From assembly GCA_965229095.1 (NCBI GenBank), contig OZ245855.1, positions 1,798,001 through 1,862,000 of the forward strand: a stretch of 64,000 nt of DNA, written 5' to 3'. The stretch is from Taibaiella sp965229095 (GTDB taxonomy: Bacteria; Bacteroidota; Bacteroidia; Chitinophagales; Chitinophagaceae). Shown one piece after another: positions 25,729 through 35,196 of the stretch. Each line of letters opens with the position of its first letter. The first letter of the stretch is position 1. The notes beneath the pieces were generated by a model. The model made no database searches. It was not told the DNA's origin and saw only the letters and a program-made list of their open reading frames with translations. The position numbers and the translations under genes were made by a program.

Positions 25729-27716
25729 AAGACAACCCTTACTTCCAACAGGAAAAAGCCAGTGATTTTTCCGGTTTTTGTCTGTAGGAAAAGGGTTGCC
25801 GGTTTATAGTTTCAATAGTTCGTTCTATAGTTCAAATCGGTTGGCAACGATCCAGTTGCCTGCAGTGGCCGGGGAGCCCGCCTGCTGTGCCGTCAGGTAT
25901 TGCTGCGCGGCTGCCGAGTTGCTGAAGTAACCCGACACTTCGTTCATGTTGTTGCGGTCGATCAGCACAAACTCCTCCTTCTGAAGGTCTACCTTCACCC
26001 GGTTGGGGCCTACGCTCGTCGTGATGCGATCGAAGTCAGACAGGCCAGAACGGCTGATATAGTTGCCGAAACGGTGCAGCCCGAACAGGTTCGCAGATAA
26101 CGCGTAGATCGGCTCGGGACGGCGGTAGCCCGCATCCAGCGTGATCTCCTCGTAATGGCAGGCGCTGTGCACTGCATATTGAGAATCGATCTTGTCCGAT
26201 CCTACGATCACACCGCTGTCGAAAAGCTCGTAGCTCGAACGCGACAGCTTCTCATCGTCGGTCATGTAGAAGAATTCGTTGCGGGCGAAGTTGTCCTGGA
26301 TCGTTTGCTTCGGAAGCGTGTCGGTGCCGGCTTTTACGCTCGTGATGTCGTAGCGCTTGTAGTCGCTGATGGCAGAGGAACCGAACTTCGACATCGTCGT
26401 CTGCAGCGGGATCAGCCGCTGGTTGATCTTCAAAGAGCCTGCTGGGTCTACGGAGATCTCTGTTGCCGGGTTCGAGATGTCTTCTTCCCGCCAGGAGATC
26501 AGCTCGTGGCTGCGGGCAGGAAGCAACGCTTCCCAGTTGTCCCGGTTCGTCAAGGCTGCTTTTACGCGGCCATCGATAGCCTCGGCCTGGATCGCTTCCA
26601 CACGGGCCTGGCCAAAGGTCTTGTCGAACGATACCGATACTTTAACGAACAGGACTTTGAAGGACCCTTTGCCACGGGCACGCCAGGGGTTGGGGCCTTC
26701 CAGCGTCAGGTTTACGTATAGCGACAGGATCGTCTTGCTGCCCATTTTGATGGCAAACATCACACCCATATCCGCGATGAAGTAGAACGGCTTGAACTGG
26801 AACAGGATATCGAACCACAGTGCGCCGATCGCCTGGATCTTCCAGGCTTTCGCCATTGCCGCTACTTTGGCACCGAACTGAACCGAGTTGGAGGTAATGG
26901 CAAAGTAGGTCTCTACGCTGATCTTCAGGTTGTCCTGGTTGGCCAGCACGATTGTCAGACGACGCAGCTCCGGAAGGTTCATCGGCGGCGGCGTGAACTT
27001 GGGGTGGAAGCCGCCTACCGACAGCAGGAAGTTGGGCTTGTTGCCCCAGTACAGCCGCAGCGCCATATCGCCGAACAGGCCGAAGGTCAGGATCTTGGAA
27101 TCGTACAGCGAGGCATCGAACGACAGGTATTTGTTCGTAAAGTCGATGATGCCCAGGAAGTTCACCTGGATCTTGACGATGGCATTGTCCTTGCTCGGAA
27201 GCAGTGCTTTGACCACACCCAGGATCGCCAGCCGTACCGGTTCCGGAAGCTCGATGATGATCCCCAGTTCTATGGTCAGCAGTGTGGGGGTACCCCAACC
27301 TATCTTGGCCATAGGACCTATCAGGAATTGCCCTTCCTTGGCCGGGAAGGCCTGCCCTATATTGCTGATGATGGTATTGGCATTCTTGACGATGTCCTTG
27401 GGGAACAGGATGCTGTCCAGCGTATTGTCCCGGATACCGTTGCGCAGCACATCGGGGTTCATCGTGCGGTTAAGGCCCAGGATACCCCCGATGCCGTTGA
27501 GCGTAAAGCCCATACCCAATTGGATAGGCGTAAACTCCGCCGAGATGATGATCAGCAGCGAGTAGCCGGGCTTGCCGCCGGGCAATTTAGTGCTCACAAT
27601 ACCGATGGCGCTGAACGAGATCTTCGAAAAGCTTAGCTCCAGGCCGCCGGTATAGGTCCAGGTAGCTTCGTCGTAGTTTAAGAAACCACCACCTTTTACC
27701 GCGGAAGCATTGATCG
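25729..27716 (-). repeat. Identical ~1.94-1.99 kb block, copy A
   Basis: This block recurs at 31163-33150 (1988 bp, offset 5434) and, from 25780 on, at 36241-38177 (1937 bp, offset 10461). It covers the 3' part of the DUF6603 reading frame, the stop codon and 45-96 bp of downstream non-coding DNA. Sampled lines and translations in coding and opposite-strand frames are identical among the three copies. Two sampled 60-base lines inside have 65% and 58% G+C. Confidence 0.93.
25749..25784 (-). repeat. Cluster hairpin element E1
   Basis: On the minus strand the element reads CAGACAAAAACCGGAAAAA, a short loop, then CTGGCTTTTTCCTG; the stem is GGAAAAA/TTTTTCC. It lies 41 bp after DUF6603 gene A and about 120 bp before the 992-aa gene. 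Four relatives occur at 31183, 36102, 36207 and 42675. Confidence 0.7.
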
Positions 27717-29280
27717 ATAAACCTACGCCGGTGGGGGGCTTGAATGCCACACCGGAATCCAGCTTACCGACGCTGCCGGTTCCCTGGGTATTGCTGCTCG
27801 ATTTGGAACGGATACCGATATCCCTCACCGTAGCACTGATCGGTCCTAAATTCAGGTCAAAAGAAGTGCTGGCGCCGATCGCAATATTTCCGTCTACCAA
27901 TTTGATAGAGAGTTTTAGCTCATTGACAGAAAGTCCGGGTATTTTGATATGCAAAGGTATCGTTACCTCGAAGCCGGCACCGCCGGAAAGGTAGAAGCCG
28001 TTTTTATTGGAATATCCAAATTCAAAGTCGAAAAGGAAAGAAAGGCCGTCTTCGGGTATTACTTTATTGATAAAGCTATCGGTATCTCCTCTCTTGATGC
28101 TCAGCTCCATTTGCTGTACGTTGATCCCGGCTTTATATTCCGTATCCTGCCCCTTGGTTGCATTTACGGTAAAGGATACGCCGATATTCTTAACGGCAAG
28201 CGATATGCTGTTGGCTATTTCAAAATTAAAGATGCATTCATCCCCATCTTCGGCCAGGGTGCTTTGCAGGCCTATACTGAAATCCATCTTCTGGTTGCTG
28301 AAAGAAGAGGGAAGCAGTATCTTTCCATTCTTATACTGGATGATAGCCGGCACTTCATTAAGACTGCCTTTCAATGCCCATTTACCCAGGTCGAGGGATA
28401 GATTGAAAGTACCGAAAGGGATAATAAGATAGCCCAGCCCGCCTTCGGCAGTTGAGGCCGGGTTAATGAACACGCCAAAAGAAAGGGAGTCAAAATCCTT
28501 CTGCAGCAGCAGGGTTTTCTTACCGCTTTCCGCCTGTGCAGTCGTGAACATATTCAGGTAGGCCTGGTCGATTCCGTAGTCGGCCCTGAAGTTGAGCGCC
28601 CTGAAGAAACGGGCGATGATCGGGAAAAGCTGATCAGCCAGGTACTGGGCTTCGGTCACTGTAGATAACGTGGTATTGCCGCCCTGGAAGAACAGGGGTT
28701 TCAGTTGGTTGAAACCATTGGAAAGCAGCTTACCGATATTATCATAATTAAAAGCCCTTTTGGTATAAGCCTTCCGGATCAGGGTACTGCCGCTGTATTT
28801 AGCTGCAACTTCCTGCGAGGTGAGCACGCCGAGTATTTCCAGTATAGCGCCCATTCTTCTTCTTTTCATCGTAAGGTGACGGTACAGCAGGAAGTCGAAC
28901 AGCTCTGTCTTCAATGTGCCAAATTCGGTCTTCACGGCAGCACTTACCGAACTGCTGTTCACGACATCGGGCAGGCTGTTGAGTGAGGTAAAAAGGCTAC
29001 GCAGGTCATTGATCAGCAGGATCACTTCGGGAAAGCTCTTCGGGAAATGGTTGTAATAGTCAAGAACAGCACCCAGGGCATTCGAACAGTTTGCCAGGGC
29101 GGTATTCAGCTGTGTCAGCGGAAAATTGGGGATTATGGAAAAATCCCAGCCCAGCTCCAGGAACAACTGGTCGCGGTAAGCCGGGTCCTCCCCGGCCTGG
29201 GTTATGGGATAAATCAACCAATCGATGCCGAACAATATGTCCGACAGTTGGTCTTCATTGGTTACAGGGTTGATAGGCAT
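25825..29280 (-). CDS. DUF6603 giant protein A (1151 aa, mosaic)
   Basis: This 1151-residue protein has no signal peptide. The N-terminal 520 residues are individual to this copy: a helical part (residues about 1-230) and a beta-rich part with GDTDSFINKVIPEDGLSFLF and GFYLSGGAGFEVTIPLHIKI. From residue about 523 to the end it is identical to copies B and C. This common part holds the DUF6603 signature: GKPGYSLLIIISAEFTPIQL, then GMGFTLNGIGGILGLNRTMN, ILFPKDIVKNAN and GPMAKIGWGTPTLLTIELGI. It then has alternating beta strands and a C-terminal region ending ATAGNWIVANRFEL. The function of DUF6603 is unknown to me. The gene starts 9 bp after the secreted 251-aa gene. Confidence 0.85.
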   Translation of the reverse strand: MPINPVTNEDQLSDILFGIDWLIYPITQAGEDPAYRDQLFLELGWDFSIIPNFPLTQLNTALANCSNALGAVLDYYNHFPKSFPEVILLINDLRSLFTSLNSLPDVVNSSSVSAAVKTEFGTLKTELFDFLLYRHLTMKRRRMGAILEILGVLTSQEVAAKYSGSTLIRKAYTKRAFNYDNIGKLLSNGFNQLKPLFFQGGNTTLSTVTEAQYLADQLFPIIARFFRALNFRADYGIDQAYLNMFTTAQAESGKKTLLLQKDFDSLSFGVFINPASTAEGGLGYLIIPFGTFNLSLDLGKWALKGSLNEVPAIIQYKNGKILLPSSFSNQKMDFSIGLQSTLAEDGDECIFNFEIANSISLAVKNIGVSFTVNATKGQDTEYKAGINVQQMELSIKRGDTDSFINKVIPEDGLSFLFDFEFGYSNKNGFYLSGGAGFEVTIPLHIKIPGLSVNELKLSIKLVDGNIAIGASTSFDLNLGPISATVRDIGIRSKSSSNTQGTGSVGKLDSGVAFKPPTGVGLSINASAVKGGGFLNYDEATWTYTGGLELSFSKISFSAIGIVSTKLPGGKPGYSLLIIISAEFTPIQLGMGFTLNGIGGILGLNRTMNPDVLRNGIRDNTLDSILFPKDIVKNANTIISNIGQAFPAKEGQFLIGPMAKIGWGTPTLLTIELGIIIELPEPVRLAILGVVKALLPSKDNAIVKIQVNFLGIIDFTNKYLSFDASLYDSKILTFGLFGDMALRLYWGNKPNFLLSVGGFHPKFTPPPMNLPELRRLTIVLANQDNLKISVETYFAITSNSVQFGAKVAAMAKAWKIQAIGALWFDILFQFKPFYFIADMGVMFAIKMGSKTILSLYVNLTLEGPNPWRARGKGSFKVLFVKVSVSFDKTFGQARVEAIQAEAIDGRVKAALTNRDNWEALLPARSHELISWREEDISNPATEISVDPAGSLKINQRLIPLQTTMSKFGSSAISDYKRYDITSVKAGTDTLPKQTIQDNFARNEFFYMTDDEKLSRSSYELFDSGVIVGSDKIDSQYAVHSACHYEEITLDAGYRRPEPIYALSANLFGLHRFGNYISRSGLSDFDRITTSVGPNRVKVDLQKEEFVLIDRNNMNEVSGYFSNSAAAQQYLTAQQAGSPATAGNWIVANRFEL

Positions 29281-29289
29281 TTTCTGGTG

Positions 29290-30045
29290 TTATTTTGGTG
29301 ATAGGTTTTCTTTGATCAGGGTTCCTTTCTGTTCCGGATGGGCCAGGAATGCATCGGTTATTCTGATGAGCACAAAAGAATAAATTTCTTCCGCATCGCT
29401 GCCGCTTCTTTCATCCAGGTAGACCAAACAAAAACGGCCCTTGTTATCCATTCCGTAAGAACGGAACCCGGGAGAAAACATATCGAGGTAAGAAAAGGAA
29501 GTTTTAAACCGCATATTGCGGTCAAAAACAAAAACACTCTTTAGCTTCGTTTCCGAAGTACTTCCGTTAGGATTGTAATTGTACCAGGTTGTGACCAGGA
29601 AATAATATTGCGGGGTAGTGATATAAGATGCGTCGTGTAAGGATAAAACTGCTTTATACCAGGAACGGGCGGCAGGATCAATATAACCTGAAGAATCGAC
29701 CAGGATGCATTTTCCGACCGCACGCAGAATCCGGCTGTTCTCCCTGATGGGTCGCCTTCCCAACCCGGGGCATAGCCTGCTTTTGATCTTACTGAGGTCG
29801 CTGTCATCATCCAGGCTTACCGGATCAACGGAGCAGATCTGGATCTTTTTGGGTCCCGGTAAAAACACCGACCGGGTATCCCAATGATCTTCCAGCACCT
29901 CAGGGCTCAGCTCAAGGTTTTCTCCTGATGAAACGAATCCCAGTTGCTCTTGCAGCTTTTGCTCCGTTATATCAGGTATGGATTGTCCCGGGGCCTTGTA
30001 AAAAGACCCGATACAACAACAGAGCAATAGCAATACTCTTTTCAT
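29290..30045 (-). CDS. Secreted protein of unknown function (251 aa)
   Basis: The protein starts with a clear signal peptide (MKRVLLLLCCCIGSFYKAPG, likely cut near PGQS). The mature part has two cysteine-containing stretches (KIQICSVDPVSLDDD, KSRLCPGLGRRPI) and a beta-rich C-terminal half (YYFLVTTWYNYNPNGS, KLKSVFVFDRNMRF, GRFCLVYLDERSG). I do not recognise a family. It lies 15 bp after the 337-aa gene and 9 bp before DUF6603 gene A, so it is surely cotranscribed with them. It would act in the periplasm or at the surface. Confidence 0.7.
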   Translation of the reverse strand: MKRVLLLLCCCIGSFYKAPGQSIPDITEQKLQEQLGFVSSGENLELSPEVLEDHWDTRSVFLPGPKKIQICSVDPVSLDDDSDLSKIKSRLCPGLGRRPIRENSRILRAVGKCILVDSSGYIDPAARSWYKAVLSLHDASYITTPQYYFLVTTWYNYNPNGSTSETKLKSVFVFDRNMRFKTSFSYLDMFSPGFRSYGMDNKGRFCLVYLDERSGSDAEEIYSFVLIRITDAFLAHPEQKGTLIKENLSPK

Positions 30046-30060
30046 CCCGCATCTTATTTT

Positions 30061-31074
30061 TTAGGGATCTACAGCAGCTTCTCCTTTGTACACGACACCG
30101 CCATAGGCTTTGATGCCCTTACTCACATTGCCTTCGCCGATTATACGCTTATCGTTGTATAAACGATCATAATCGGGATCGATTGTGTAGAGCACGCTAC
30201 CTTGCTTCAGGCTGCCGAAAGCGGCCGTGCTTTGCCATTTATATTTCTGGTCCTTGAAGGACAGCTTCACATCATTTCGCCATTGCTCCTGCAGCTTGGG
30301 TTTCTTAGGCACTACGACCTTCTTGGCTAAGTTTGGGCCGATATTCGCAGAGTTGTCATAGCTTCCCATATTCCAGATGTCATGAGCGGTTTGGGTAAAA
30401 TGGAAACCGGCCTGGTAGCACTCTTTATAGGCCCGCCAGGTCGATAAGCTGAAATCGTACCCGTGCCAGCCTATCCCGCCATTGGCATTATCGGGAAAAG
30501 CCGGCGTCTGACCAGCGGCAACAGCGGTATCCCGGATATCGGCCTTGCAGGTACTGGCTATAGCCAGGATCATTAAAGCGCTCCGGTTGGTCACCAGCGA
30601 GTCAAAGAAAGCTTTATAGCCCTTATTCTCTTTGTAATAGGTGTCATCGGTCCAGCCATTACGGATACTGACCAGCGTGTGCACGATCTTCCAGGTGGCA
30701 CCATAGGTAGAATAGCCGCTGTTCTTTTGCATCCGGTAGTGGTTAAAAACCACGAAAGGGATAGCAGCTATCGTTCCCGAGATATTATAAGCCTCAGCGA
30801 AAGCCGTGCCTGCGATGCGCAGTAAAGTAGAATTGCTGATCCCCAGTTTTACAAACTGGCTGGTCAGGGGATTCAGGTAAAAAGCCTCGTCGTTCGGATT
30901 AGTTGCGTCGAAGTGGTCAAAGGAGCCATCACTCTTGTAATAGGTGGCAACTTTTAAGATATCCTTTGTAGGCTTGGTGGAAGGATTACTGGAAGTATTC
31001 CCTCCCTTAGCCTGAAGGTAGCTGAGGTAAGTACCCCTCAGGGTAATGAAATCATTCAGGGTTGTTAGTGGCAT
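30061..31074 (-). CDS. Protein of unknown function (337 aa) in the DUF6603 cluster
   Basis: The start is placed at the ATG at 31074 (MPLTTLNDFITLRGTYLSYL), which removes 36 residues of unlikely sequence (frame open to 31182) and leaves a 184-bp leader containing hairpin element E2. The protein has no signal peptide. Notable stretches are LRIAGTAFAEAYNISGTIAA, IPFVVFNHYRMQKNSGYSTY, SALMILAIASTCKADIRDTA, GGIGWHGYDFSLSTWRAYKE and TAHDIWNMGSYDNSANIG. The pattern of conserved-looking W, H, Y and D residues hints at an enzyme, but I cannot assign a family. It precedes the secreted 251-aa gene by 15 bp. Confidence 0.7.
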   Translation of the reverse strand: MPLTTLNDFITLRGTYLSYLQAKGGNTSSNPSTKPTKDILKVATYYKSDGSFDHFDATNPNDEAFYLNPLTSQFVKLGISNSTLLRIAGTAFAEAYNISGTIAAIPFVVFNHYRMQKNSGYSTYGATWKIVHTLVSIRNGWTDDTYYKENKGYKAFFDSLVTNRSALMILAIASTCKADIRDTAVAAGQTPAFPDNANGGIGWHGYDFSLSTWRAYKECYQAGFHFTQTAHDIWNMGSYDNSANIGPNLAKKVVVPKKPKLQEQWRNDVKLSFKDQKYKWQSTAAFGSLKQGSVLYTIDPDYDRLYNDKRIIGEGNVSKGIKAYGGVVYKGEAAVDP

Positions 31075-31162
31075 GGTGATAGGATTAAGGTGAAAAAGGA
31101 TACAGGAAAATGATCCTGTAAGATGATGAGGTCCACCTGGTTTATTGGGTATAAAGTTCCTA

Positions 31163-33150
31163 AAGACAACCCTTACTTCCAACAGGAAAAAGCCAGTGAT
31201 TTTTCCGGTTTTTGTCTGTAGGAAAAGGGTTGCCGGTTTATAGTTTCAATAGTTCGTTCTATAGTTCAAATCGGTTGGCAACGATCCAGTTGCCTGCAGT
31301 GGCCGGGGAGCCCGCCTGCTGTGCCGTCAGGTATTGCTGCGCGGCTGCCGAGTTGCTGAAGTAACCCGACACTTCGTTCATGTTGTTGCGGTCGATCAGC
31401 ACAAACTCCTCCTTCTGAAGGTCTACCTTCACCCGGTTGGGGCCTACGCTCGTCGTGATGCGATCGAAGTCAGACAGGCCAGAACGGCTGATATAGTTGC
31501 CGAAACGGTGCAGCCCGAACAGGTTCGCAGATAACGCGTAGATCGGCTCGGGACGGCGGTAGCCCGCATCCAGCGTGATCTCCTCGTAATGGCAGGCGCT
31601 GTGCACTGCATATTGAGAATCGATCTTGTCCGATCCTACGATCACACCGCTGTCGAAAAGCTCGTAGCTCGAACGCGACAGCTTCTCATCGTCGGTCATG
31701 TAGAAGAATTCGTTGCGGGCGAAGTTGTCCTGGATCGTTTGCTTCGGAAGCGTGTCGGTGCCGGCTTTTACGCTCGTGATGTCGTAGCGCTTGTAGTCGC
31801 TGATGGCAGAGGAACCGAACTTCGACATCGTCGTCTGCAGCGGGATCAGCCGCTGGTTGATCTTCAAAGAGCCTGCTGGGTCTACGGAGATCTCTGTTGC
31901 CGGGTTCGAGATGTCTTCTTCCCGCCAGGAGATCAGCTCGTGGCTGCGGGCAGGAAGCAACGCTTCCCAGTTGTCCCGGTTCGTCAAGGCTGCTTTTACG
32001 CGGCCATCGATAGCCTCGGCCTGGATCGCTTCCACACGGGCCTGGCCAAAGGTCTTGTCGAACGATACCGATACTTTAACGAACAGGACTTTGAAGGACC
32101 CTTTGCCACGGGCACGCCAGGGGTTGGGGCCTTCCAGCGTCAGGTTTACGTATAGCGACAGGATCGTCTTGCTGCCCATTTTGATGGCAAACATCACACC
32201 CATATCCGCGATGAAGTAGAACGGCTTGAACTGGAACAGGATATCGAACCACAGTGCGCCGATCGCCTGGATCTTCCAGGCTTTCGCCATTGCCGCTACT
32301 TTGGCACCGAACTGAACCGAGTTGGAGGTAATGGCAAAGTAGGTCTCTACGCTGATCTTCAGGTTGTCCTGGTTGGCCAGCACGATTGTCAGACGACGCA
32401 GCTCCGGAAGGTTCATCGGCGGCGGCGTGAACTTGGGGTGGAAGCCGCCTACCGACAGCAGGAAGTTGGGCTTGTTGCCCCAGTACAGCCGCAGCGCCAT
32501 ATCGCCGAACAGGCCGAAGGTCAGGATCTTGGAATCGTACAGCGAGGCATCGAACGACAGGTATTTGTTCGTAAAGTCGATGATGCCCAGGAAGTTCACC
32601 TGGATCTTGACGATGGCATTGTCCTTGCTCGGAAGCAGTGCTTTGACCACACCCAGGATCGCCAGCCGTACCGGTTCCGGAAGCTCGATGATGATCCCCA
32701 GTTCTATGGTCAGCAGTGTGGGGGTACCCCAACCTATCTTGGCCATAGGACCTATCAGGAATTGCCCTTCCTTGGCCGGGAAGGCCTGCCCTATATTGCT
32801 GATGATGGTATTGGCATTCTTGACGATGTCCTTGGGGAACAGGATGCTGTCCAGCGTATTGTCCCGGATACCGTTGCGCAGCACATCGGGGTTCATCGTG
32901 CGGTTAAGGCCCAGGATACCCCCGATGCCGTTGAGCGTAAAGCCCATACCCAATTGGATAGGCGTAAACTCCGCCGAGATGATGATCAGCAGCGAGTAGC
33001 CGGGCTTGCCGCCGGGCAATTTAGTGCTCACAATACCGATGGCGCTGAACGAGATCTTCGAAAAGCTTAGCTCCAGGCCGCCGGTATAGGTCCAGGTAGC
33101 TTCGTCGTAGTTTAAGAAACCACCACCTTTTACCGCGGAAGCATTGATCG
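31163..33150 (-). repeat. Identical ~1.94-1.99 kb block, copy B
   Basis: Same DNA as copy A over its full 1988 bp (offset +5434) and as copy C over 1937 bp (offset 5027). The upstream edge falls in the codons before INASAVKGGG; the downstream edge falls about 20 bp beyond hairpin element E2. Confidence 0.93.
31183..31218 (-). repeat. Cluster hairpin element E2
   Basis: Identical to E1 because it lies inside the shared block. It is 41 bp after the DUF6603 B stop codon and about 110 bp before the 337-aa gene start. Confidence 0.7.
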
Positions 33151-34705
33151 CAAGGCCGATGCCGGTAGGTGGTTTAAAGCCCAGATCCAGGTTCACCGGG
33201 CCAATATTACCACCCGAACCGGGAAAGGTAAAAGTTCCGCGGGCGCCTATGTTGGTTACCGTTGCATCAATCGGCCCCATCTTTACTTTTAGATCAGCCG
33301 CGATATTGATGGGCAGGCTGCCATTTTTAGGCATGGCGGATATCACGATGGAAGAAACCTCCAATGGGCCAATCTGTATATGATTGGGTATCTTTATTTC
33401 CACACCGCCACTGGTGTTAAAATATAAGCCACGTTTCGAAGAAAAGCCGATCAGAAAATTGATCTTGCTTTTAACACCGCCTACCGGGATGATCTTTTGT
33501 ATAAAGCTATCTCCTTCTCCTCCTCCTATATTGAGTTCGGCGCCATCTATCTGCAGTTCAATAAACAGATCTTCGACATCGGGCATCCTCAGGTTTAGTC
33601 CTGTGGATAAGGACAGCGTCTTGTATTTAAAATTTGTACCACCTTCAGACCCGAACAAGAGTATCGACTTACCGCTTGCATCTTCATTAATGAGGTCGAT
33701 CTTCAGCTCTCCCCCATTGGAAGCCGTACCCGAGCCCGATAAGTCTGTAATAATTTTCATGCGCTCGTTGGGCCGGAATATAACCGCCAGCCCGGACTGC
33801 ATATTGAGCGTTGAAGTAATCTGGAGAAAAAGGGAATCAAATAAGGAAGTCTTGACCGTGTACTGCCCGTTCACATAAGGCAGGAAGGCAACGCCTGGTT
33901 TCCGGCCCGTTTTGGGCGCCAATGGATATACGCCTATACCTGCGGATAAAGATCCCGAAACCAATGTTTTGAGATAAAACAGCATATCAAGGCTGTAATG
34001 TATGGAACCGGCAGGGATAGAATTGTCCTCTTCAATTTTCCGGGCAAGCTGGTAATCCACACGGCCCACCTGGGAAATAGTTCCCAGGCCTTCAAATAGC
34101 TGCTGGGCGCCTGATAACAGGTTGGCTATGCCATATTCATTCTGGCTGTCACCCCAGTTATATGCATTCGTTAATACAGAGCCAGGGTTCTGTATTAAAG
34201 CGGTAATATTGGACCATAATATTGTTTTTGCATAATATGATTGCCTGTTACGGGTGTCAGCGGGTAATGTATAATTAACCTGAAAAATACTGAGGATGCG
34301 GAGCACCGATGCAAATACGGGATGCTCTCCCTCGAAATAAGAGATGATCAGGAAGTCGATCAGCTGCTTGGGAAAGACAGTGGCAAAATTACTGCCCAGC
34401 TGCGGGTAAGCACTGAAATTACCCGTACTTAAATTTTGAATAGCAGCCACTAGGGCAACTAAATCGCCGGCAGCAGTGAGGTAATCGGAGGAAGTAGCAG
34501 TACCGCCAATGATAGGGGCAACTGCAGCTTGCAAATCAGTAACCTTGGTGTAAAGCGACATTATGGGCGCAGGGATCGTATTGATCACATATCCAAACTG
34601 AGCCATAAACGTTTCAAATGCATCATTACTGCTTAATGCATCCTGAAGAGGAATGAAAGGTTTAGCTAATTCGCCAATGATATATTCTTTAGTATTGGAA
34701 GACAT
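31259..34705 (-). CDS. DUF6603 giant protein B (1148 aa, mosaic)
   Basis: This 1148-residue protein has no signal peptide. Residues 1 to about 519 are unique to it: an N-terminal helical part (MSSNTKEYIIGELAKPFIPL) and a beta-rich part with GDSFIQKIIPVGGVKSKINF, GLYFNTSGGVEIKIPNHIQI and GFKPPTGIGLA. This half is recognisably homologous to, but strongly diverged from, A and C. Residues about 520-1148 are identical to A and C and contain the DUF6603 signature (GMGFTLNGIGGILGLNRT). The gene follows the lipoprotein gene by 31 bp. A sampled line in its unique half has 47% G+C against 58-65% in the shared half. Confidence 0.85.
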   Translation of the reverse strand: MSSNTKEYIIGELAKPFIPLQDALSSNDAFETFMAQFGYVINTIPAPIMSLYTKVTDLQAAVAPIIGGTATSSDYLTAAGDLVALVAAIQNLSTGNFSAYPQLGSNFATVFPKQLIDFLIISYFEGEHPVFASVLRILSIFQVNYTLPADTRNRQSYYAKTILWSNITALIQNPGSVLTNAYNWGDSQNEYGIANLLSGAQQLFEGLGTISQVGRVDYQLARKIEEDNSIPAGSIHYSLDMLFYLKTLVSGSLSAGIGVYPLAPKTGRKPGVAFLPYVNGQYTVKTSLFDSLFLQITSTLNMQSGLAVIFRPNERMKIITDLSGSGTASNGGELKIDLINEDASGKSILLFGSEGGTNFKYKTLSLSTGLNLRMPDVEDLFIELQIDGAELNIGGGEGDSFIQKIIPVGGVKSKINFLIGFSSKRGLYFNTSGGVEIKIPNHIQIGPLEVSSIVISAMPKNGSLPINIAADLKVKMGPIDATVTNIGARGTFTFPGSGGNIGPVNLDLGFKPPTGIGLAINASAVKGGGFLNYDEATWTYTGGLELSFSKISFSAIGIVSTKLPGGKPGYSLLIIISAEFTPIQLGMGFTLNGIGGILGLNRTMNPDVLRNGIRDNTLDSILFPKDIVKNANTIISNIGQAFPAKEGQFLIGPMAKIGWGTPTLLTIELGIIIELPEPVRLAILGVVKALLPSKDNAIVKIQVNFLGIIDFTNKYLSFDASLYDSKILTFGLFGDMALRLYWGNKPNFLLSVGGFHPKFTPPPMNLPELRRLTIVLANQDNLKISVETYFAITSNSVQFGAKVAAMAKAWKIQAIGALWFDILFQFKPFYFIADMGVMFAIKMGSKTILSLYVNLTLEGPNPWRARGKGSFKVLFVKVSVSFDKTFGQARVEAIQAEAIDGRVKAALTNRDNWEALLPARSHELISWREEDISNPATEISVDPAGSLKINQRLIPLQTTMSKFGSSAISDYKRYDITSVKAGTDTLPKQTIQDNFARNEFFYMTDDEKLSRSSYELFDSGVIVGSDKIDSQYAVHSACHYEEITLDAGYRRPEPIYALSANLFGLHRFGNYISRSGLSDFDRITTSVGPNRVKVDLQKEEFVLIDRNNMNEVSGYFSNSAAAQQYLTAQQAGSPATAGNWIVANRFEL

Positions 34706-34736
34706 AGGATAATTTTAATAGCATGAAACAAAGATG

Positions 34737-35180
34737 TCATCTCCTTATAACAATATGTTTGTAACAACTAAAACCATTTATCGGATTGGATTTGTCCTTC
34801 ACGGAAAAAGTAAATTCGATCTGGTGATAGTCATTTATGAAACGCATAGACCCTAATAGTTCCGGGAGCACTTTTAACGCATAGCTTTTAAGATAAGCCG
34901 TGTCTTGACGGCACGGGCTTTTATCGCTATCCGCACCCTCCCACTCCAAGGAAACAGCATACTTATTGCCAGGTCCTGTTTTCGGAACGGCTTTCCCCTC
35001 CCGGATCTCATAGTCATAATGCATGTTTACTTTGCAAGCGCATTGCGCCGATAGCCGCGCTATCTCCCGTTGCTCTTCTTTGGAAAACTGGATATACTCC
35101 TTCCGGCCACATCCGGAGTGGAGCAGGAATAAAAGCAGGAATATACCCTGCCATTGTATGTTATACCTGGAGAAGCGCAT
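34737..35180 (-). CDS. Small lipoprotein of unknown function (147 aa)
   Basis: The ATG at 35180 is chosen because it directly precedes a lipoprotein signal (MRFSRYNIQWQGIFLLLFLL followed by HSGC, lipidated Cys24) and leaves a 16-bp gap to the upstream gene. The frame is open to 35312, but that would overlap the lipase-like gene by over 100 bp. The mature protein has CACKVNMHYDYEIREGKAVP and SLEWEGADSDKSPCRQ. It should be anchored in the inner or outer membrane. No family recognised. It is cotranscribed with its cluster neighbours. Confidence 0.75.
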   Translation of the reverse strand: MRFSRYNIQWQGIFLLLFLLHSGCGRKEYIQFSKEEQREIARLSAQCACKVNMHYDYEIREGKAVPKTGPGNKYAVSLEWEGADSDKSPCRQDTAYLKSYALKVLPELLGSMRFINDYHQIEFTFSVKDKSNPINGFSCYKHIVIRR

Positions 35181-35196
35181 AAGGATCAATATTCTT

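Noticed and set aside
26642..27298. 218-aa minus-strand frame inside each copy of the DUF6603 block (also at 32076 and 37103)
   Set aside because: It overlaps the DUF6603 frame on the same strand, is Gln/Pro/Arg-rich and recurs only because the DNA is repeated.
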